Part shown: in pieces, positions 45,618 through 57,019 of the stretch
Numbering within the stretch: the stretch's first letter is position 1
How the letters are laid out: every line of letters starts with the position of its first letter
NCBI GenBank assembly: GCA_016802295.1
Contig: JAESIW010000137.1
Coordinates: 1,603,318-1,667,317, forward strand
Direction of reading: 5' to 3'
DNA length: 64,000 nucleotides
Origin: Brachionus rotundiformis
Taxonomy: Eukaryota; Rotifera; Eurotatoria; Ploima; Brachionidae
The notes under the pieces: model-generated
The model's input: the letters and a program-made list of their open reading frames with translations, nothing else
Told to the model about the DNA's origin: nothing
The model's database searches: none
Program-made: the position numbers and the translations under genes

Positions 45618-45683
45618 AAAATATCGTGAAATTACCATAATTTACGTAAAATATGGTGAATTCAAGGTATCGTAGCAGCACTG
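45618..45683 (-). repeat. Right terminal inverted repeat of Tc1 element
   Basis: 66 bp, exact reverse complement of 43319-43384; followed by TA. Confidence 0.93.
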
Positions 45684-45781
45684 TATTTTTTTTCTCAAGA
45701 AGCTTAATTTCTGTAAATAATAATTAATTTATTATAAAGAAAATTTAATATATGAACACATTTATTGAATAATTAGCTAAT

Positions 45782-46957
45782 TTAAAGGATATTTTTTTTA
45801 TGAATTGACCAATGCATTTTTTGACAATATTGGTCACAATAAGCAACTTTTTTACAATGAGTGCAAATTTTAGCATTTGCATTTTTCGAGTAGCATGTGG
45901 CACAGACTAGAATTTTTTTCTCACTTTTTTCATCTGAATCAAATACCTCATTAAAGCGTTGTCCATTTAAACAACTATTAATGACATGAAGAGCCGATGG
46001 ATAGCCTCCAATAGGTGCTTTAGACAATATTGTCACCATTTGTTTGGTCAATGCTGACTGATCTTTGTAAGGATGTTGGCGAATGCTTTCGCGCAAGAAC
46101 TTTTCCTCAAAGACTCGATGCATACATTTTTCACCCTCGACGACCACCTCTTCCTCGCTGACCAATTGCTTTAAGCATAACTCAAATAATTTCTCCAAAA
46201 TTAATGCATTAGAAGAGTCATTGCATTTTTTGACCAGTCTTTTTTTCTGACCAAGCAAATACTCAAATAAGTATTTATAATAATGTAGTTTAAATGATAA
46301 AATATCATTTGGACAATCTTGAGATTCATTTTTCCAAGCTTTGATCGAAAAAGCATTCAAAGTCTGTATTATTTTCTCTGCATTTTCCATTAAGATATTA
46401 TCTCTGGAATTCTTAATGCATTTTATAATTCGGCATGGTGAATAATTTGAAGAATTGATTAGCAACTTATGGAGTTCATTTACACACTCACCTTTAGGGA
46501 GTTTGGGTTCTTTTTCTTCCACCGAATGGCATTCTGTGTAATATTCAAGAGATCCTTTTGATATATAGCTATTAATAAGATTTACTGAGTCGGTTGAATT
46601 AACAAATGATGCCATTTGTGCCGCAGTCCGTCCGATCATATTTGTGTATTCAGTATCGGCATTATTGTCTAATAAAAGTGATACAACATTCACTTTGTTT
46701 GCAATAGAGGCAAACATTAGAGCTGAATAGCCTTGGTCATGAGTTTTGGCGTTTACATCAGCTCCTTTTGAGATCAAGAGTCTGCATATGTCCTCGTGGC
46801 CGCGAAATGCAGCATATTGCAACGGAGTTGTTCCATGTTCATCTACACAATCTACTTTTAAAAGTTTATCACTATTTATATAATTAAAGGCTTCTTCAAC
46901 TCGATTTTCTTTAAGTAAAACAAATATTTCGTCGTATTTTGGAGGAGAAGATTCCAT
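45782..46957 (-). CDS. ANKMY2: Ankyrin-repeat and MYND-finger protein ANKMY2
   Basis: A ciliary/Hedgehog-pathway adaptor in vertebrates. Single exon, 391 aa (human 441). Three ankyrin repeats lie at about residues 35-140 (DEHGTTPLQYAAFRGHEDIC, DQGYSALMFASIANKVNVVS, IGRTAAQMASFV). A helical middle follows, and a C-terminal MYND zinc finger with all cysteines and the final His (CATCYSKNANAKICTHCKKV, AYCDQYCQKMHWSIHK). Human ANKMY2 has a longer tail after MYND. Its start codon is 125 bp downstream of the IMPA stop on the same strand. Confidence 0.93.
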   Translation of the reverse strand: MESSPPKYDEIFVLLKENRVEEAFNYINSDKLLKVDCVDEHGTTPLQYAAFRGHEDICRLLISKGADVNAKTHDQGYSALMFASIANKVNVVSLLLDNNADTEYTNMIGRTAAQMASFVNSTDSVNLINSYISKGSLEYYTECHSVEEKEPKLPKGECVNELHKLLINSSNYSPCRIIKCIKNSRDNILMENAEKIIQTLNAFSIKAWKNESQDCPNDILSFKLHYYKYLFEYLLGQKKRLVKKCNDSSNALILEKLFELCLKQLVSEEEVVVEGEKCMHRVFEEKFLRESIRQHPYKDQSALTKQMVTILSKAPIGGYPSALHVINSCLNGQRFNEVFDSDEKSEKKILVCATCYSKNANAKICTHCKKVAYCDQYCQKMHWSIHKKNIL

Positions 46958-47082
46958 TTTTCCTTAAATGATAAAATTTCTATCTTTTTTATTTTTGTTT
47001 TTTTTTTCATTTTTCCAGAAAATTACTTCCGGATGAAAAAAATTGAAAAAAAAATAAAAAACTTTAGAATTTAAAATTTATT

Positions 47083-48526
47083 TTAATCAGATTCATAAAC
47101 AACAGGCTTGATAATACTGATAACGTGATCAGCTAATTCTTTGGTAGCTGAGACCAGAACTCTTCTATTCAAGATGTTTAATTCACTTCCATCCGGGTCT
47201 AATACAACGCATCCAGCCTCTTTAGCAATAAATGTAGCTGCAGCCATATCCCAAATATGAATACCGAATTCGTAATATAGGTCGCTGGCACCACTCGCTA
47301 CATAACATGTATTCAATGCTGAAGATCCCAAGCATCTTACACCGTGACATCTCTCAATTAAGGCTCTCATATTGTTGACCTTTGTATTCAATTGACTTTC
47401 TTCTCGACCAGATCCAAATTCAGTTATTATCAGAGATTTGTTAAGGTCTTTAAAAGTAGATAAAAAATATTTTCTTATTTAAATTAGTAATATATGAGAT
47501 AATTCATTAATAACAAATAGTATCTAAACAATTCATCTTTATTATTAATTCATTTTAAAGTAGGATTAGAAAATTAAAATTTAGAAATTAATATTCTGTT
47601 ATTAGTTAAATTTGAAATGAAATAGTTAAAATTTTTGAATATTTTTACCTTTTACATCACTTGGATGGATTGTGCGACCATTTAAATAAGCTCCTTGTCC
47701 TTTGACAGCTGAGAATAGTTCGTCTCTAATCGGATTATAGACAACTCCTATTTGAGGTTCTCGATTTACATAAAATCCTATAGATATGGCACAATATGGA
47801 AACTTGTGGACAAAATTAGTGGTACCATCTACTGGATCGATTATCCATACCGGCGAATCAGTAAATTTAACTTTCTCTTTGGTCGATTCTTCCCCAATAA
47901 AGCTTAATAGAAATTTTGAAAATTATTTCCATTCTTTTTTCTATAAAATTTACCTATGGGTGGAATATTTTAGTTTAAGAGTTTCAATTAAAATTTTTTC
48001 GACTTTGGTATCAGTTTCGGTAACAAAATCTGCATAGTTTTGTTTATCTGTTACTTTTTTCTCTTTTAGATATGCATCTCTGATTATCTATACATAAAAT
48101 AAATCTTTAATTAATTCTTAAAAACTTAGATTGAATATGAAAAAAAAATTTAATTATTATAGACTACATTGAAGCAAAAAAAAGTTAATTATGCTCATAC
48201 AATTATAAAAGAATATAAATATTTAAGTCTGAAAAGGAATTAAATTTAATATTAAAATTTTAAATTCATTTTTAGATTTTAAAATGTAATAAATCCAACC
48301 TAAAAATTTATCAATAAAAAAGCTATGTGATCGAATTGGATATTTAAACACAAACACAACTCTTTTTGGAAATGAGAGGTATAAATGTTAAAAAGGTAAA
48401 TGGTTAAAAATGTTGAAAATAATTGATAATTCTTACCTGACCACATTTAGGAACTATTTCTAGCAAGAAAGCATATACTTCATTCAAATTAATAGTTTCA
48501 TTGGTCTCTTTAGTCACTACTGACAT
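47083..48526 (-). CDS. IMPA1: Inositol monophosphatase
   Basis: A Mg2+-dependent, Li+-sensitive phosphatase that regenerates free inositol. Four exons: 48526-48437, 48087-47954, 47902-47649, 47447-47083; 280 aa (human 277). The metal/active-site motifs are all present: FIGEES, WIIDPVDGTTNFVHKFPY and IHIWDMAAATFIAKEAGCVV. CLGSSALNTCYVASGASDLY corresponds to the substrate-binding GS(A)xxN region. It lies 179 bp downstream of the ANKRD13 stop and 125 bp upstream of ANKMY2, all on the minus strand. Confidence 0.96.
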
Positions 48527-48705
48527 GTTAATCTAAAAAGTTTGGTTAAAATTGGTTTGACCAAATTGACAAATTAAGATGTTACTCTCAATTTTTTTAC
48601 TTTTTAAATTATGTAAAAAAAATTAATTTTATTTTAAAAAAAATTGTAAAAAATCGTTTAATTTTGTTGGAAAAAAAAAATTAAAAAAGATAAATAATTT
48701 AATTT

Positions 48706-50928
48706 TCATTTCTCTATTAAAGAAAGTTCCAAAATTTTCCTCAACTGTTCTTCCTCATCGAGTTCTCTTCGTCGCCTCTCTTCTTCTTCTTGTTTAGATA
48801 ATTCAAGTATTTGGTTCAGGGTGCTATCATTGTAATCAGTGACATTCATTTGAGCTTGAGCATTCATTTGGCCAGTCATGCTGGCAGCCAGAGCCCGCTG
48901 TAGCATCAAATCATCATTGGTTTCGTCAAAAACAACCCGTCTATTGTTGTATTCACGCAAATCTTGCGTCATGTCGTCACCTTCGCTTAACATCTCTAAA
49001 GCGGTGAGCTGACGTTCATCTGAATGAGTAGACAAACTTTGCTGTATGGCTAACTGCAACAAAATATCATCCTCATCAACTGCTTGACCATAGTGAGCCG
49101 GATGCTGCCGTCCCTGAGCCTCTCCTAAGCTAGAAGGCACCACATAATTGGTACATCTATACGAAGAGGGAATTTTAAACACTTGTTCGTCAACAATACA
49201 TGTTGGACTATCAAAGTTGGCTTCGGTTGAATCGTTTGAAAGCAAAGAACTCTTAGAGCTTGATTTGGCTTCGCTTGACTGTTTTGGCAAAAAATTTTTG
49301 ATTGTAGTTACATATTCGACATTGTTGTCTGTCGCATGGATGTTTCCAAATGTAACTTTAGCAGTAATGACTCGATAGAGCGGAATTTCTACAAGAAAAT
49401 TTTTATTTTAGACTAATTTTTTAGAATTTTTTTATAATTATTACCGATTTTAATCGGAAAACCAGATGGTAGCTGTAGAGTTATGAATTCTTTTAGCTTT
49501 TTAAAATGTGAATTGTTAAGCGCCATTAGGTCAACAATAGGTAAAATTTGCTCGTGTAGAAAAAGTGGATAATTTTCACATAGAGATAGAGTTGCATTGA
49601 ATGTTTGGATTCTACGATTTTCATTTATGTCTTTTACTGAACCATTTAGGTAATAATTTACATTTGTGTGCTTATGAAAATACTCTTGAGCAGCGAGTTT
49701 TTTAGCCGATTTTTCTATCTTAATATTTTGTTGGTTTCCTTGGAAAATGTTGCTCAGAAATCCGGGCAAATTACCTGCCTGCCTTTGCTGCAAATCATGT
49801 TCATTTTCTTCCATGTCTCTTAAAAATTCAACTGCTCTTTCATTGTTTAAATGCTCAGTACGTGTTTTGGTGACCAATTGAAGATTATTTGCCGAATATA
49901 CCTTGCACTCATATCCATTTATAACATCTTTTTTTTCTGTCCTCCAACCCCAAATACCAGAACGATTTCTGGAAAAATTCAAACATTTATTACCAAGAAA
50001 ATATTAAATTTTGAAATATTTTTTATTCAATAATAAAATCAATTTAAATTATTTATTATTTTAATTATTGTTTTTTTTTTGAGATAAAATTTCAAAAATT
50101 CTTACCTTTCGAATTCAATTTTGTCTATATCGAGATAAGTAACAATATTTGGTGATGCAATTTTTGACTGAACTGTGCCATCATCTGGTTCATAAAGCTC
50201 CGAAGATTCTTCACCATCCGAATCCATCGCTTTCATTTTATCTACATGATAAGTTCGCTTTATGTGATCTATTTCTATAAGGGTTGCTGAGCCATCTTCT
50301 GTGGCCTGGAATAAATAAGACCTGTTTCCGCGCTCCCAAGTGGTCCCGTTGAAACCGATCAAAGTGGTGTCTATTCTCACATTGCTGCCACTTTTGTAAA
50401 CTTTATAAACATCGCTTGGACAAGCTTTGGAAATTAAAGGAATCCAGCTGGTAAATTCCCATTTCATTTCTACATAAAAATCGGGTGCTTGTTTCAGTTT
50501 ATTCAGTAGCTCAGGTATACCGTTGGTTCTGGCATAAGTGCGCTGAAAATCCCGATGCTGCATTATCAATTTGACCAAATCCACATTTGCTGTGCTTACT
50601 GCTTCTTGTACCACTTGAATTTTCTAGTTAATTTTTTTCTTTTTTCCTTTCAATTAAAACTTACGGTTCCATCCCAATTTTGTCACAATGCAGCAATCAG
50701 CTCCGTGTTCTAAAAGAAGCTTGGCACAGTCAAAATGGTTCAGGAAAACGGCCAGCTCGAGCGGCGTTTTCTCTCGCAAATCTTTGCGATCAATTTCGGA
50801 CTTTATAAAACAAATTAAGAAAAAAGAATTAAAAATAAAAAAGGCACTTTTGGGGTTCGAGCTAGCTCGACGCGCAGTGAATCAATATTATTCTCAAAAA
50901 CATAATAGTGTAGCGGAAATTCGTTCAT
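48706..50928 (-). CDS. ANKRD13: Ankyrin-repeat domain 13 protein (ubiquitin-binding endocytic adaptor)
   Basis: ANKRD13A/B/D bind Lys63-ubiquitin chains on internalising receptors. Five exons: 50928-50848, 50800-50665, 50613-50106, 49968-49445, 49388-48706; 643 aa. The N-terminal ankyrin part runs from NEFPLHYYVFENNIDSLRVE through REKTPLELAVFLNHFDCAKL and LLEHGADCC. The conserved core has APDFYVEMKWEFTSWIPLIS, GFNGTTWERGNRSYLF, GIWGWRTEKKDVINGYECKV and LPSGFPIKI. The C-terminus carries four ubiquitin-interacting motifs (DILLQLAIQQSL; DLMLQRALAASM; LNQILELSKQ; EEQLRKILELSL). The Met chosen aligns with the vertebrate start a few residues before PLH. Exon 1 (81 nt) was found by this similarity. 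Confidence 0.94.
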
Positions 50929-51879
50929 CACATAATATTTTCTATTAATTAAGAAAAATTTGGTTTAAAATAAATTTTAATATCCGCTAGAATTTGCTAG
51001 AAAAGTAAGAAAGAAAATTTTGAAATTAGTTCATAATTAGTATTTGCATGCAAATAGCTTAAAGAGAAAAAGAAATTGAAAATTAAATTCTAAAAGGCTT
51101 TAATTTAATTTGTAATGACGATTGACAAAGAATAATCTTTGATACGGAAGATTTTAAGTAATTATGAATCGAATTAGTCCTCGTTTTAAGACATAAGTAT
51201 TTATATAAATATAAAAAATTTATTTAATATGAAGAAAAAAATAAAATTAAATTAGGATTTTTTAAAAGTCAAATATTTTTAAAGTATCTACTTAAAATGA
51301 AGCTTTTAGAACAAATTGACTTGAATGAATATCAAACAAATTTCAAATACAAATACTTAAATCATAAATTTATTATGAATTATTCAAATTTTATTTCTTT
51401 TTTTATGATCAAATATCTAATAAAGCAAATATGAATTCATTTAAAGATTGCTTCTATTTTGAAAAAATGCTGAAAATCAAATATATCCGCTTTTCAAATA
51501 GAAAAACCTATGAAATATATTATTTCAAATAATATAAAATTAATACTGGAACTGATTTCTTATCTAGGCAGTAAGAATTTCAATCGATAAATTTGAAAAA
51601 ATTCAATAAATAAAACAGATAGTAATAATTATCTTTAAAAATATTATTTCAGGTACGAAATAAATAAATTTTTGTCATTACCAATAAATCATAAATTGAA
51701 AGTATAGTAGTATTATTAATAAAAGCTGTGCTCTTTGAAGCTTTGGCAGCAGATAAGATTTTTTCCTGAGTCATTTGTCTATTCTACTCCTGAAATTGTT
51801 TATGGTTAAAAAAAAATAAACAATTTTTAAAATCAATATGTTAATTATTTTAAATAGACTAATTAATGATAAATATCTT
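50929..51879. other. Intergenic upstream of ANKRD13
   Basis: AT-rich. One isolated minus-strand ATG frame (51774-51682, MTQEKILSAAKASKSTAFIN...) ends at a donor (GTAATG), but it cannot be spliced in frame to ANKRD13 exon 1. It may be a non-coding leader exon or chance. Confidence 0.35.
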
Positions 51880-52185
51880 ATCATAGTTTAGTCTTTTGGT
51901 CATATCTTCGAAGTTAATGAACTATCTTTGTAGCTCTTTTTTGAACCTTCTCGATTTCGAAGATTTATTCTTCAACAAATGAAAGTTTTATTTTGTATAA
52001 ATAATAAATATTTAATATGGTTTCACTTCAAAACATTTTAACATTTTTAGAAGTTTTTATTTAATGTCTTGTACAATACTTACAAAAATTTAATGACCAA
52101 AAGAAGTTTTATTTGATCTAGAATGCATCACAGTGAATTTCTGATTTTGATCATAGTCAAAAATTTGGTTTCATCGGCATATTTC
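51880..52185 (-). mobile_element. LINE reverse-transcriptase relic
   Basis: Minus-strand frames contain KYADETKFLTMI (the YADD box with the second Asp changed to Glu), then WSLNFCKYC in another frame (the WxxxFNxxKC motif). Further on, EIEKVQKRATKIVH, stop, LRRYDQKTKL is the LENVQRRATKxV post-RT motif. The order is correct for a Jockey/CR1/L2-like ORF2, but stops and shifts abound. It is a different portion of the ORF from the relics near 10 kb. Confidence 0.6.
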
Positions 52186-53567
52186 TCATATTTATTTATC
52201 AAGCTATTATAAATAAAAGGGTTTCAAAAACTCAATAAATAATGACTAATAAGTAATTTTTAAAAATCTTATGCCTTTTTCCAAAAATTTAAAAATTTAA
52301 TTTACTACCAATTGACTACCAAGTTTGTTTGTCAAGGCAGAGATAGCTTGATAGATATGATGGATTCATTTTCGCTGATGACAGTGTATAGCCTTTATTT
52401 GATGTTTTAATTAAATTTTAAATAATTTACTTCTTTATTCTTTGATTGATTTTATCACTTTTTGATCAAACCCAAATCCAAATTGAGTTGTTTATTACAG
52501 CATAATATTGTATTTGTCTACTACTTGAGTATTTAAATTAATAAATCTAATTAACTGTCCATTGATTTATTGCAATACTTAATCGCGAAAAAATTCAAAT
52601 GGTTTTAGCTATTCTTTCATTAAGCAAAAAAAAGGTAGAAGAATTTAATTAGAAAATTAAATTTATTGGCCACATAAATTATTAATTTATTAAATTAAGC
52701 CAATTAATAACAAAGTTTTTAAAATAATTCTATTTTAATTTTAAGTAAGAAAACTAAAACACAAATTTTTAATTTTTTCATTTTCTTCATATTTTTCTTG
52801 AACATATTATTTTTAATTTTTTAAAAAGAATACAAAAGAATGTTTTATTCTCTTTTTCTTGGAATAATAAAAAAAATAATTAAAACGAAAAGCTTCTTTA
52901 GAAAAGCGCTGTTGCTAAATTTAGATATGTGACCAAAGCTCCTCTGCTCTGTTTTACTGTATTTTCAACCTTAAGGCCATAATTTTTCATAAAGCCAATA
53001 TGGCAAAAAAATATACTTTATTATTCTAATTAACGTTATATTACTAGTAAATGTTACTAATAGTAAATTTCAAAAAGCATTAAATTATGCAAAGCAGTTA
53101 ATTAGCTCATATTGTTTAATAAACTTTAATAGTCTAATACAGCTTTTAAATTAATTTGCCTCCTATTTTTTAAAAATTATGGTTTGCTGTTTCCCAGTAC
53201 TATATTTCTTATTAAAGTAAAACCTTTATTTCCTTTCTTTTTATCATTTTTTTTTAAAATTGTTTTCAAATAAATTTTAGATAATTTAATTTTATGATAT
53301 ATAATAACATCTTTTTTCAATATCCATTTTGACTAAGATTCATTATATTTAATTTTTTTGGGATTGTGAGGTAGCAGGTATTTAACAAGGTAAAAATAGA
53401 TTAATTAGTTTTTCCAAAAAAATAATATAAAATTTAAATTCAAAAATGATCTTTTAGTTATTTTTAAAGTTAATAAATTACTTGATTAGTTTGACAGAAT
53501 ATTTATTAAATAATTTTATTTGATTAGCCAAACAAATAATATATTACAATACATGATAAAAAATAAT
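52186..53567. other. Intergenic AT-rich DNA
   Basis: No gene supported. A plus-strand GFIFADDSV-stop near 52363 could be another RT YADD scrap but has no supporting flanks. Confidence 0.35.
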
Positions 53568-54099
53568 CTATCTATCTTGGTTTTGAGTTTCTTTTTCTTT
53601 GGCGCTTTGCCTTTCAGCTTTTAATTTGGCTATAAATTCGCGTTTTCGCTCGGAATCGTAATAAGGTTTTTTTTCGTAAGGATCTTTTTCGATTACACCT
53701 GTACGTCGATACCTCGATCTTTTATCCAAATAAATTTGCTCGCATTCAGCTCGAAAATCTTGATCTTTGTAGTATTTTCCCAAACAGGCATTCATCTCAT
53801 CCACTTGTGGTTTGCAAGTAATAAACGAGAGAAAACCACTAAGTCCTCTATTATTGTTTTCCATGCATTCTCCAAATTCTTTTCAAAAAATAAAATAAAA
53901 ATTTGTTAATTAATTAAAATATTTTACTTTTTATCAAATCACGGCACTTTTCATGATGAGCCCTGTCTTTGACAAGCTGAGTAATAAAAACATGATCCTC
54001 GACATGACGCAAGCTTCGATCGTCAGGATCACCTAAACCTAACGGGCCTCCGGTAAACTTTTTGCTAAAAACATTTATATTTTCTTCCCTCTTAGCCAT
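53568..54099 (-). CDS. CMC1: CMC1-type twin CX9C protein (cytochrome oxidase assembly)
   Basis: A mitochondrial intermembrane-space protein of COX1/copper assembly. Exons 54099-53928 and 53878-53568; 160 aa (human CMC1 is 106). The family block DDRSLRHVEDHVFITQLVKD precedes the first CX9C (CRDLIKKFGEC, completed across the intron) and the second (CKPQVDEMNAC). KYYKDQDFRAECEQIYLDKR and YRRTG follow, as in CMC1. A 25-residue N-terminal extension and a long charged C-terminal tail (KKPYYDSERKREFIAKLKAE) make it larger than usual. It lies 120 bp downstream of a dual-specificity phosphatase on the same strand. Confidence 0.9.
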
Positions 54100-54219
54100 T
54101 TTAGATCAATTAAGAAGACAAAGTAAAGCCAATTTTAATAAATATTTTTATTCAAAAAAAAAAATTACATAATTTTATTTTAAATGAAATGTTTCAAAAA
54201 AAATTCTTCCAAATAAATC

Positions 54220-54867
54220 TTATTCATTCATTTGAGCTTCGTATAAAATAAGTTGCTTAACAAAACCTTTATTAGGGCATATTTTTGATCTCTTTGACTT
54301 GACCATATCAAAAGCTTGACTGTAAGAAACAGCTATCTTTTTGTGCATCAAATATCCTATTGCAAAGCTACTTGATCTCGAAACACCTGCATTACAGTGA
54401 ATTAGCACAGACTTGTTTTTATCTTCCAGTCCTTGGTCAATGAATTCAAACGCTTCCTCAAAATAATTGAGTATGTTTTCAGATGGCAGATCATAGATCA
54501 ATACTTTTTTATATCGAATAATTGACTCGAATTTATTCGCTATATTAGAAGTCAAATTAAGGATATGAGCGATATTTTTTGATTTCAATAGATCCAAATT
54601 TGTGGCAACGTCATCTCCACTAAGATAAAGTCGGGGTATTATTTCATCAACTGATAGATCTGGCACCAAATCGACCAAAAATCCGCACCTATTACTCCAG
54701 TAGACCACACTTGAACTCGACTGGTCATCATCACCAGGTTTTACTTCTTGTTCCACATCGTTTTTGATTATAAACTGACGACCATTTGCATATGATATTT
54801 TAGTTGAACTTTTTTTAAGTCTTGATTTTGAAAAAGAGCCTATTTCTTTCAAAAAATCTTCACTCAT
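54220..54867 (-). CDS. Dual-specificity phosphatase, DUSP19-like
   Basis: Single exon, 215 aa (human DUSP19 217), dephosphorylating Tyr and Ser/Thr. The N-terminus follows the DUSP19 pattern (LKEIGSFSKSRLKKSSTKIS, then CGFLVDLVPDLSVDEIIPRL). The P-loop is HCNAGVSRSSSF with Cys158 and Arg164; the general acid Asp is in IYDLPSENI. The final ICPNKGFVKQLILYE is typical. It retains all catalytic residues. It is one of two tandem paralogues. Confidence 0.88.
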   Translation of the reverse strand: MSEDFLKEIGSFSKSRLKKSSTKISYANGRQFIIKNDVEQEVKPGDDDQSSSSVVYWSNRCGFLVDLVPDLSVDEIIPRLYLSGDDVATNLDLLKSKNIAHILNLTSNIANKFESIIRYKKVLIYDLPSENILNYFEEAFEFIDQGLEDKNKSVLIHCNAGVSRSSSFAIGYLMHKKIAVSYSQAFDMVKSKRSKICPNKGFVKQLILYEAQMNE

Positions 54868-55249
54868 ATTTTCTAATAATAATTAAAGGCTAAATAAAAA
54901 TGCTTAAGAAAATAAATTATTAATAATTAGAATATTTTAATTCTAACATAACATAAATTGAAGAATTGGTTTTCTGGTAATTGGAATCGAACTTTTTCAT
55001 GCAATTCATTGATATTTATTTTGATATTCATAGATATAAAATTAATTATTTTCATTTATCTTTTAAAATTTAAAGAACTCTTATTCTGTTTTAGCAAATT
55101 TAATGGTCATTCAATTGATTTGGAATGGTAAGAATAGGATTTTAATAAAACTTTAATTTAAAAATATTTATTATAAAAATTTAAAAAAAAATATTTCTAC
55201 ACAATTTTCGATCTTAACTGATCTTTAAATAAAAATAAGCACAAAAATT
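54868..55249. other. Intergenic between tandem phosphatases
   Basis: 382 bp, AT-rich, nothing recognised. Confidence 0.4.
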
Positions 55250-55813
55250 TCAAGAGATAATGCACCCGCGTTTGTTATCTCTTTTAGAGCTTTCAAGCTG
55301 CTGCAACTGCTTGACAAAGCCTTGATTTGGTGCAATTATCGGTCTACACTTTTTTACATGATTATACGCTTCTTCATATGATTTAAACATACCTTTTTTA
55401 ATCAAATAAGCTATGACAAAACTTGCCGATCTGGATATACCAGCATTACAATGTACCAGGATGGAACTTTTTTTATTCTTTAAGGCATTGTCTATGAACT
55501 CAAAGGTCTCGTCAAAATACTTTTGAATATCCTGTCGTTCACTGTCAAGTATATTTATCTTTAGATATGAAATTTCCGGCTCGAACTTATTCGGAATATT
55601 TATTGTCAAATTTAATATATGGGTTATCTTGTACTCTGCTAGAACCTCTTTTTTCCGCGCCACAAAGTCATCACCTAGATAAAGTCGTGGTATTATTTTA
55701 TCCATTTGATATAAGTCTAAATTTTCATTTATGAATCGATCGAAAAAATAATTTTTTTCGTCATCTGATTGATTTATTATGCTTATTTTATTTTTTTCAT
55801 TTTCTGTTGTCAT
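55250..55813 (-). CDS. Dual-specificity phosphatase paralogue with C-terminal CaaX box
   Basis: Single exon, 187 aa. Catalytic core: MDKIIPRLYLGDDFVA, HILNLTINIPNKFEPEISYL, P-loop HCNAGISRSASF with Cys122 and Arg128, and IIAPNQGFVKQL. It is clearly the sister of the neighbouring DUSP19-like gene (shared IIPRLYL-GDD, NKFE, SRSxSFxIxYL, GFVKQL). It lacks the DUSP19 N-terminal extension and ends KRGCIIS, a CaaX sequence with Ser at X preceded by basic residues, suggesting farnesylation and membrane targeting. Confidence 0.85.
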   Translation of the reverse strand: MTTENEKNKISIINQSDDEKNYFFDRFINENLDLYQMDKIIPRLYLGDDFVARKKEVLAEYKITHILNLTINIPNKFEPEISYLKINILDSERQDIQKYFDETFEFIDNALKNKKSSILVHCNAGISRSASFVIAYLIKKGMFKSYEEAYNHVKKCRPIIAPNQGFVKQLQQLESSKRDNKRGCIIS

Positions 55814-57019
55814 ATTTAACTCATTTATGCCAGTTTGATTAAATAAATTAATCTATTCTTTAAAGGACAGAAATAACTCAAGTTTTTCAAAAGAGAATTA
55901 AGAAATTATCTTTTAAATTTGGTTTTTAGAGTAGAAATGTTTCTTTATTTCACTAAATTAAAATATTATTTGAAAAATAGAATTAACTGATTAATAACTG
56001 GTTATTAACAAGTTCAGGTAAACTTTATTTTTATTCAACACACCTTATCTTATGTAAGAAGTTTTAAAAAAAACTTGAATATTTTAGTTTATTTTTGATA
56101 ATTAATGAATTAACTTATTAATTTTGTATCCAAATTTTAGATACGCAAAATAACTTTAAATTTTATGTTAAACTTCTAATATGATAAATATTTAAAATTT
56201 GATTTTTCGACTAATATATTTATTTTAATAAAATGGTATTAAATCATTCCGATAGAAGAATCCAGACAGTTGTGAATGATAAATTATTGATTAATGGGAA
56301 AATAATTTTATTAAATAATAAAGCTTTTATGCATAATATAATAAAATAGTTTATAAATGAATTTTATGTCTGACTTTTTTTAGACATTAAATAAATAGCA
56401 TACCTAACATAGAATAACATGAATGATGGTACATAAATTAAGATTCAATAATAATAATAATATGAGCACAACAGGCATAACCTGTAGAGCAAGACTAAGA
56501 GTCAGACTATGGTAGCTAAAACGAGTTAAAAAACATAAAATAATAACTAAAAAAGGATAAGATTTGTTTAATTTTAAATTTAAATATTTATTTTAAATTC
56601 AAAATTAATTAAAAATTTCAGGATATGCTAAATTTTTCATGATCTTTTTAAAAAACCTATGTTAATTAATAAAGATTATAGTGACTGTGCAGGAATTATA
56701 TTTATATTAGATGGTAATTTGGTTTTAAAAAATAATTTTCTTTTACTTGGGAAAACATGGGATATTCTTTTAAGGAGAAATAAGTCATGCTTTTCTATGT
56801 TCAGCTTTTGGTTGTGTTTAATTTCATTTATAAACCATTCAATTCATTTAAATGGTCAAACTCAGGAATTTTCAAGTTTTCTATACAGAATTAATTATTA
56901 ATTATTAATGGACATAAGTTTTTTAAACGATCATGAAAAATTTTGCATATCAAGGTAAGGGGTGACCAAAATTCATTTAGTTCATGTGTGATGATGGGTC
57001 ATGAGGAAAACAAGCTCAA
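55814..57019. other. Intergenic AT-rich DNA
   Basis: No gene supported. A short (AAT)n tract lies at 56448-56462. The region 56940-57019 becomes less AT-rich as it enters the LINE relic. Confidence 0.4.

Larger units (their letters stand above)
43319..45683 (+). mobile_element. Tc1/mariner transposon with identical 66-bp terminal inverted repeats
   Basis: A 2365-bp element. Its left end (43319-43384, starting CAGTGCTGCTACG) and right end (45618-45683) are exact reverse complements over 66 bp. The right flank is TA and the left is TG, consistent with a TA target duplication with one change. Inside is a plus-strand DD34E transposase gene and, on the minus strand near the left end, a second open frame. 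Identical repeats indicate recent movement. The repeats themselves hold inner near-palindromes (TTTACGTAAA-like, ACCATATTTTAC). Confidence 0.92.

Noticed and set aside
48060..49378. Plus-strand frames over IMPA and ANKRD13
   Set aside because: Antisense shadows of well-supported minus-strand exons.
51682..51774. Candidate minus exon MTQEKILSAAKASKSTAFIN with donor GTAATG, upstream of ANKRD13
   Set aside because: It ends in phase 0, but the only acceptor before ANKRD13 exon 1 needs two carried bases. The downstream ATG already matches the vertebrate start.
52355..52390. Plus-strand GFIFADDSV resembling an RT YADD box
   Set aside because: A stop follows at once and no flanking RT motif could be found; too short to support.
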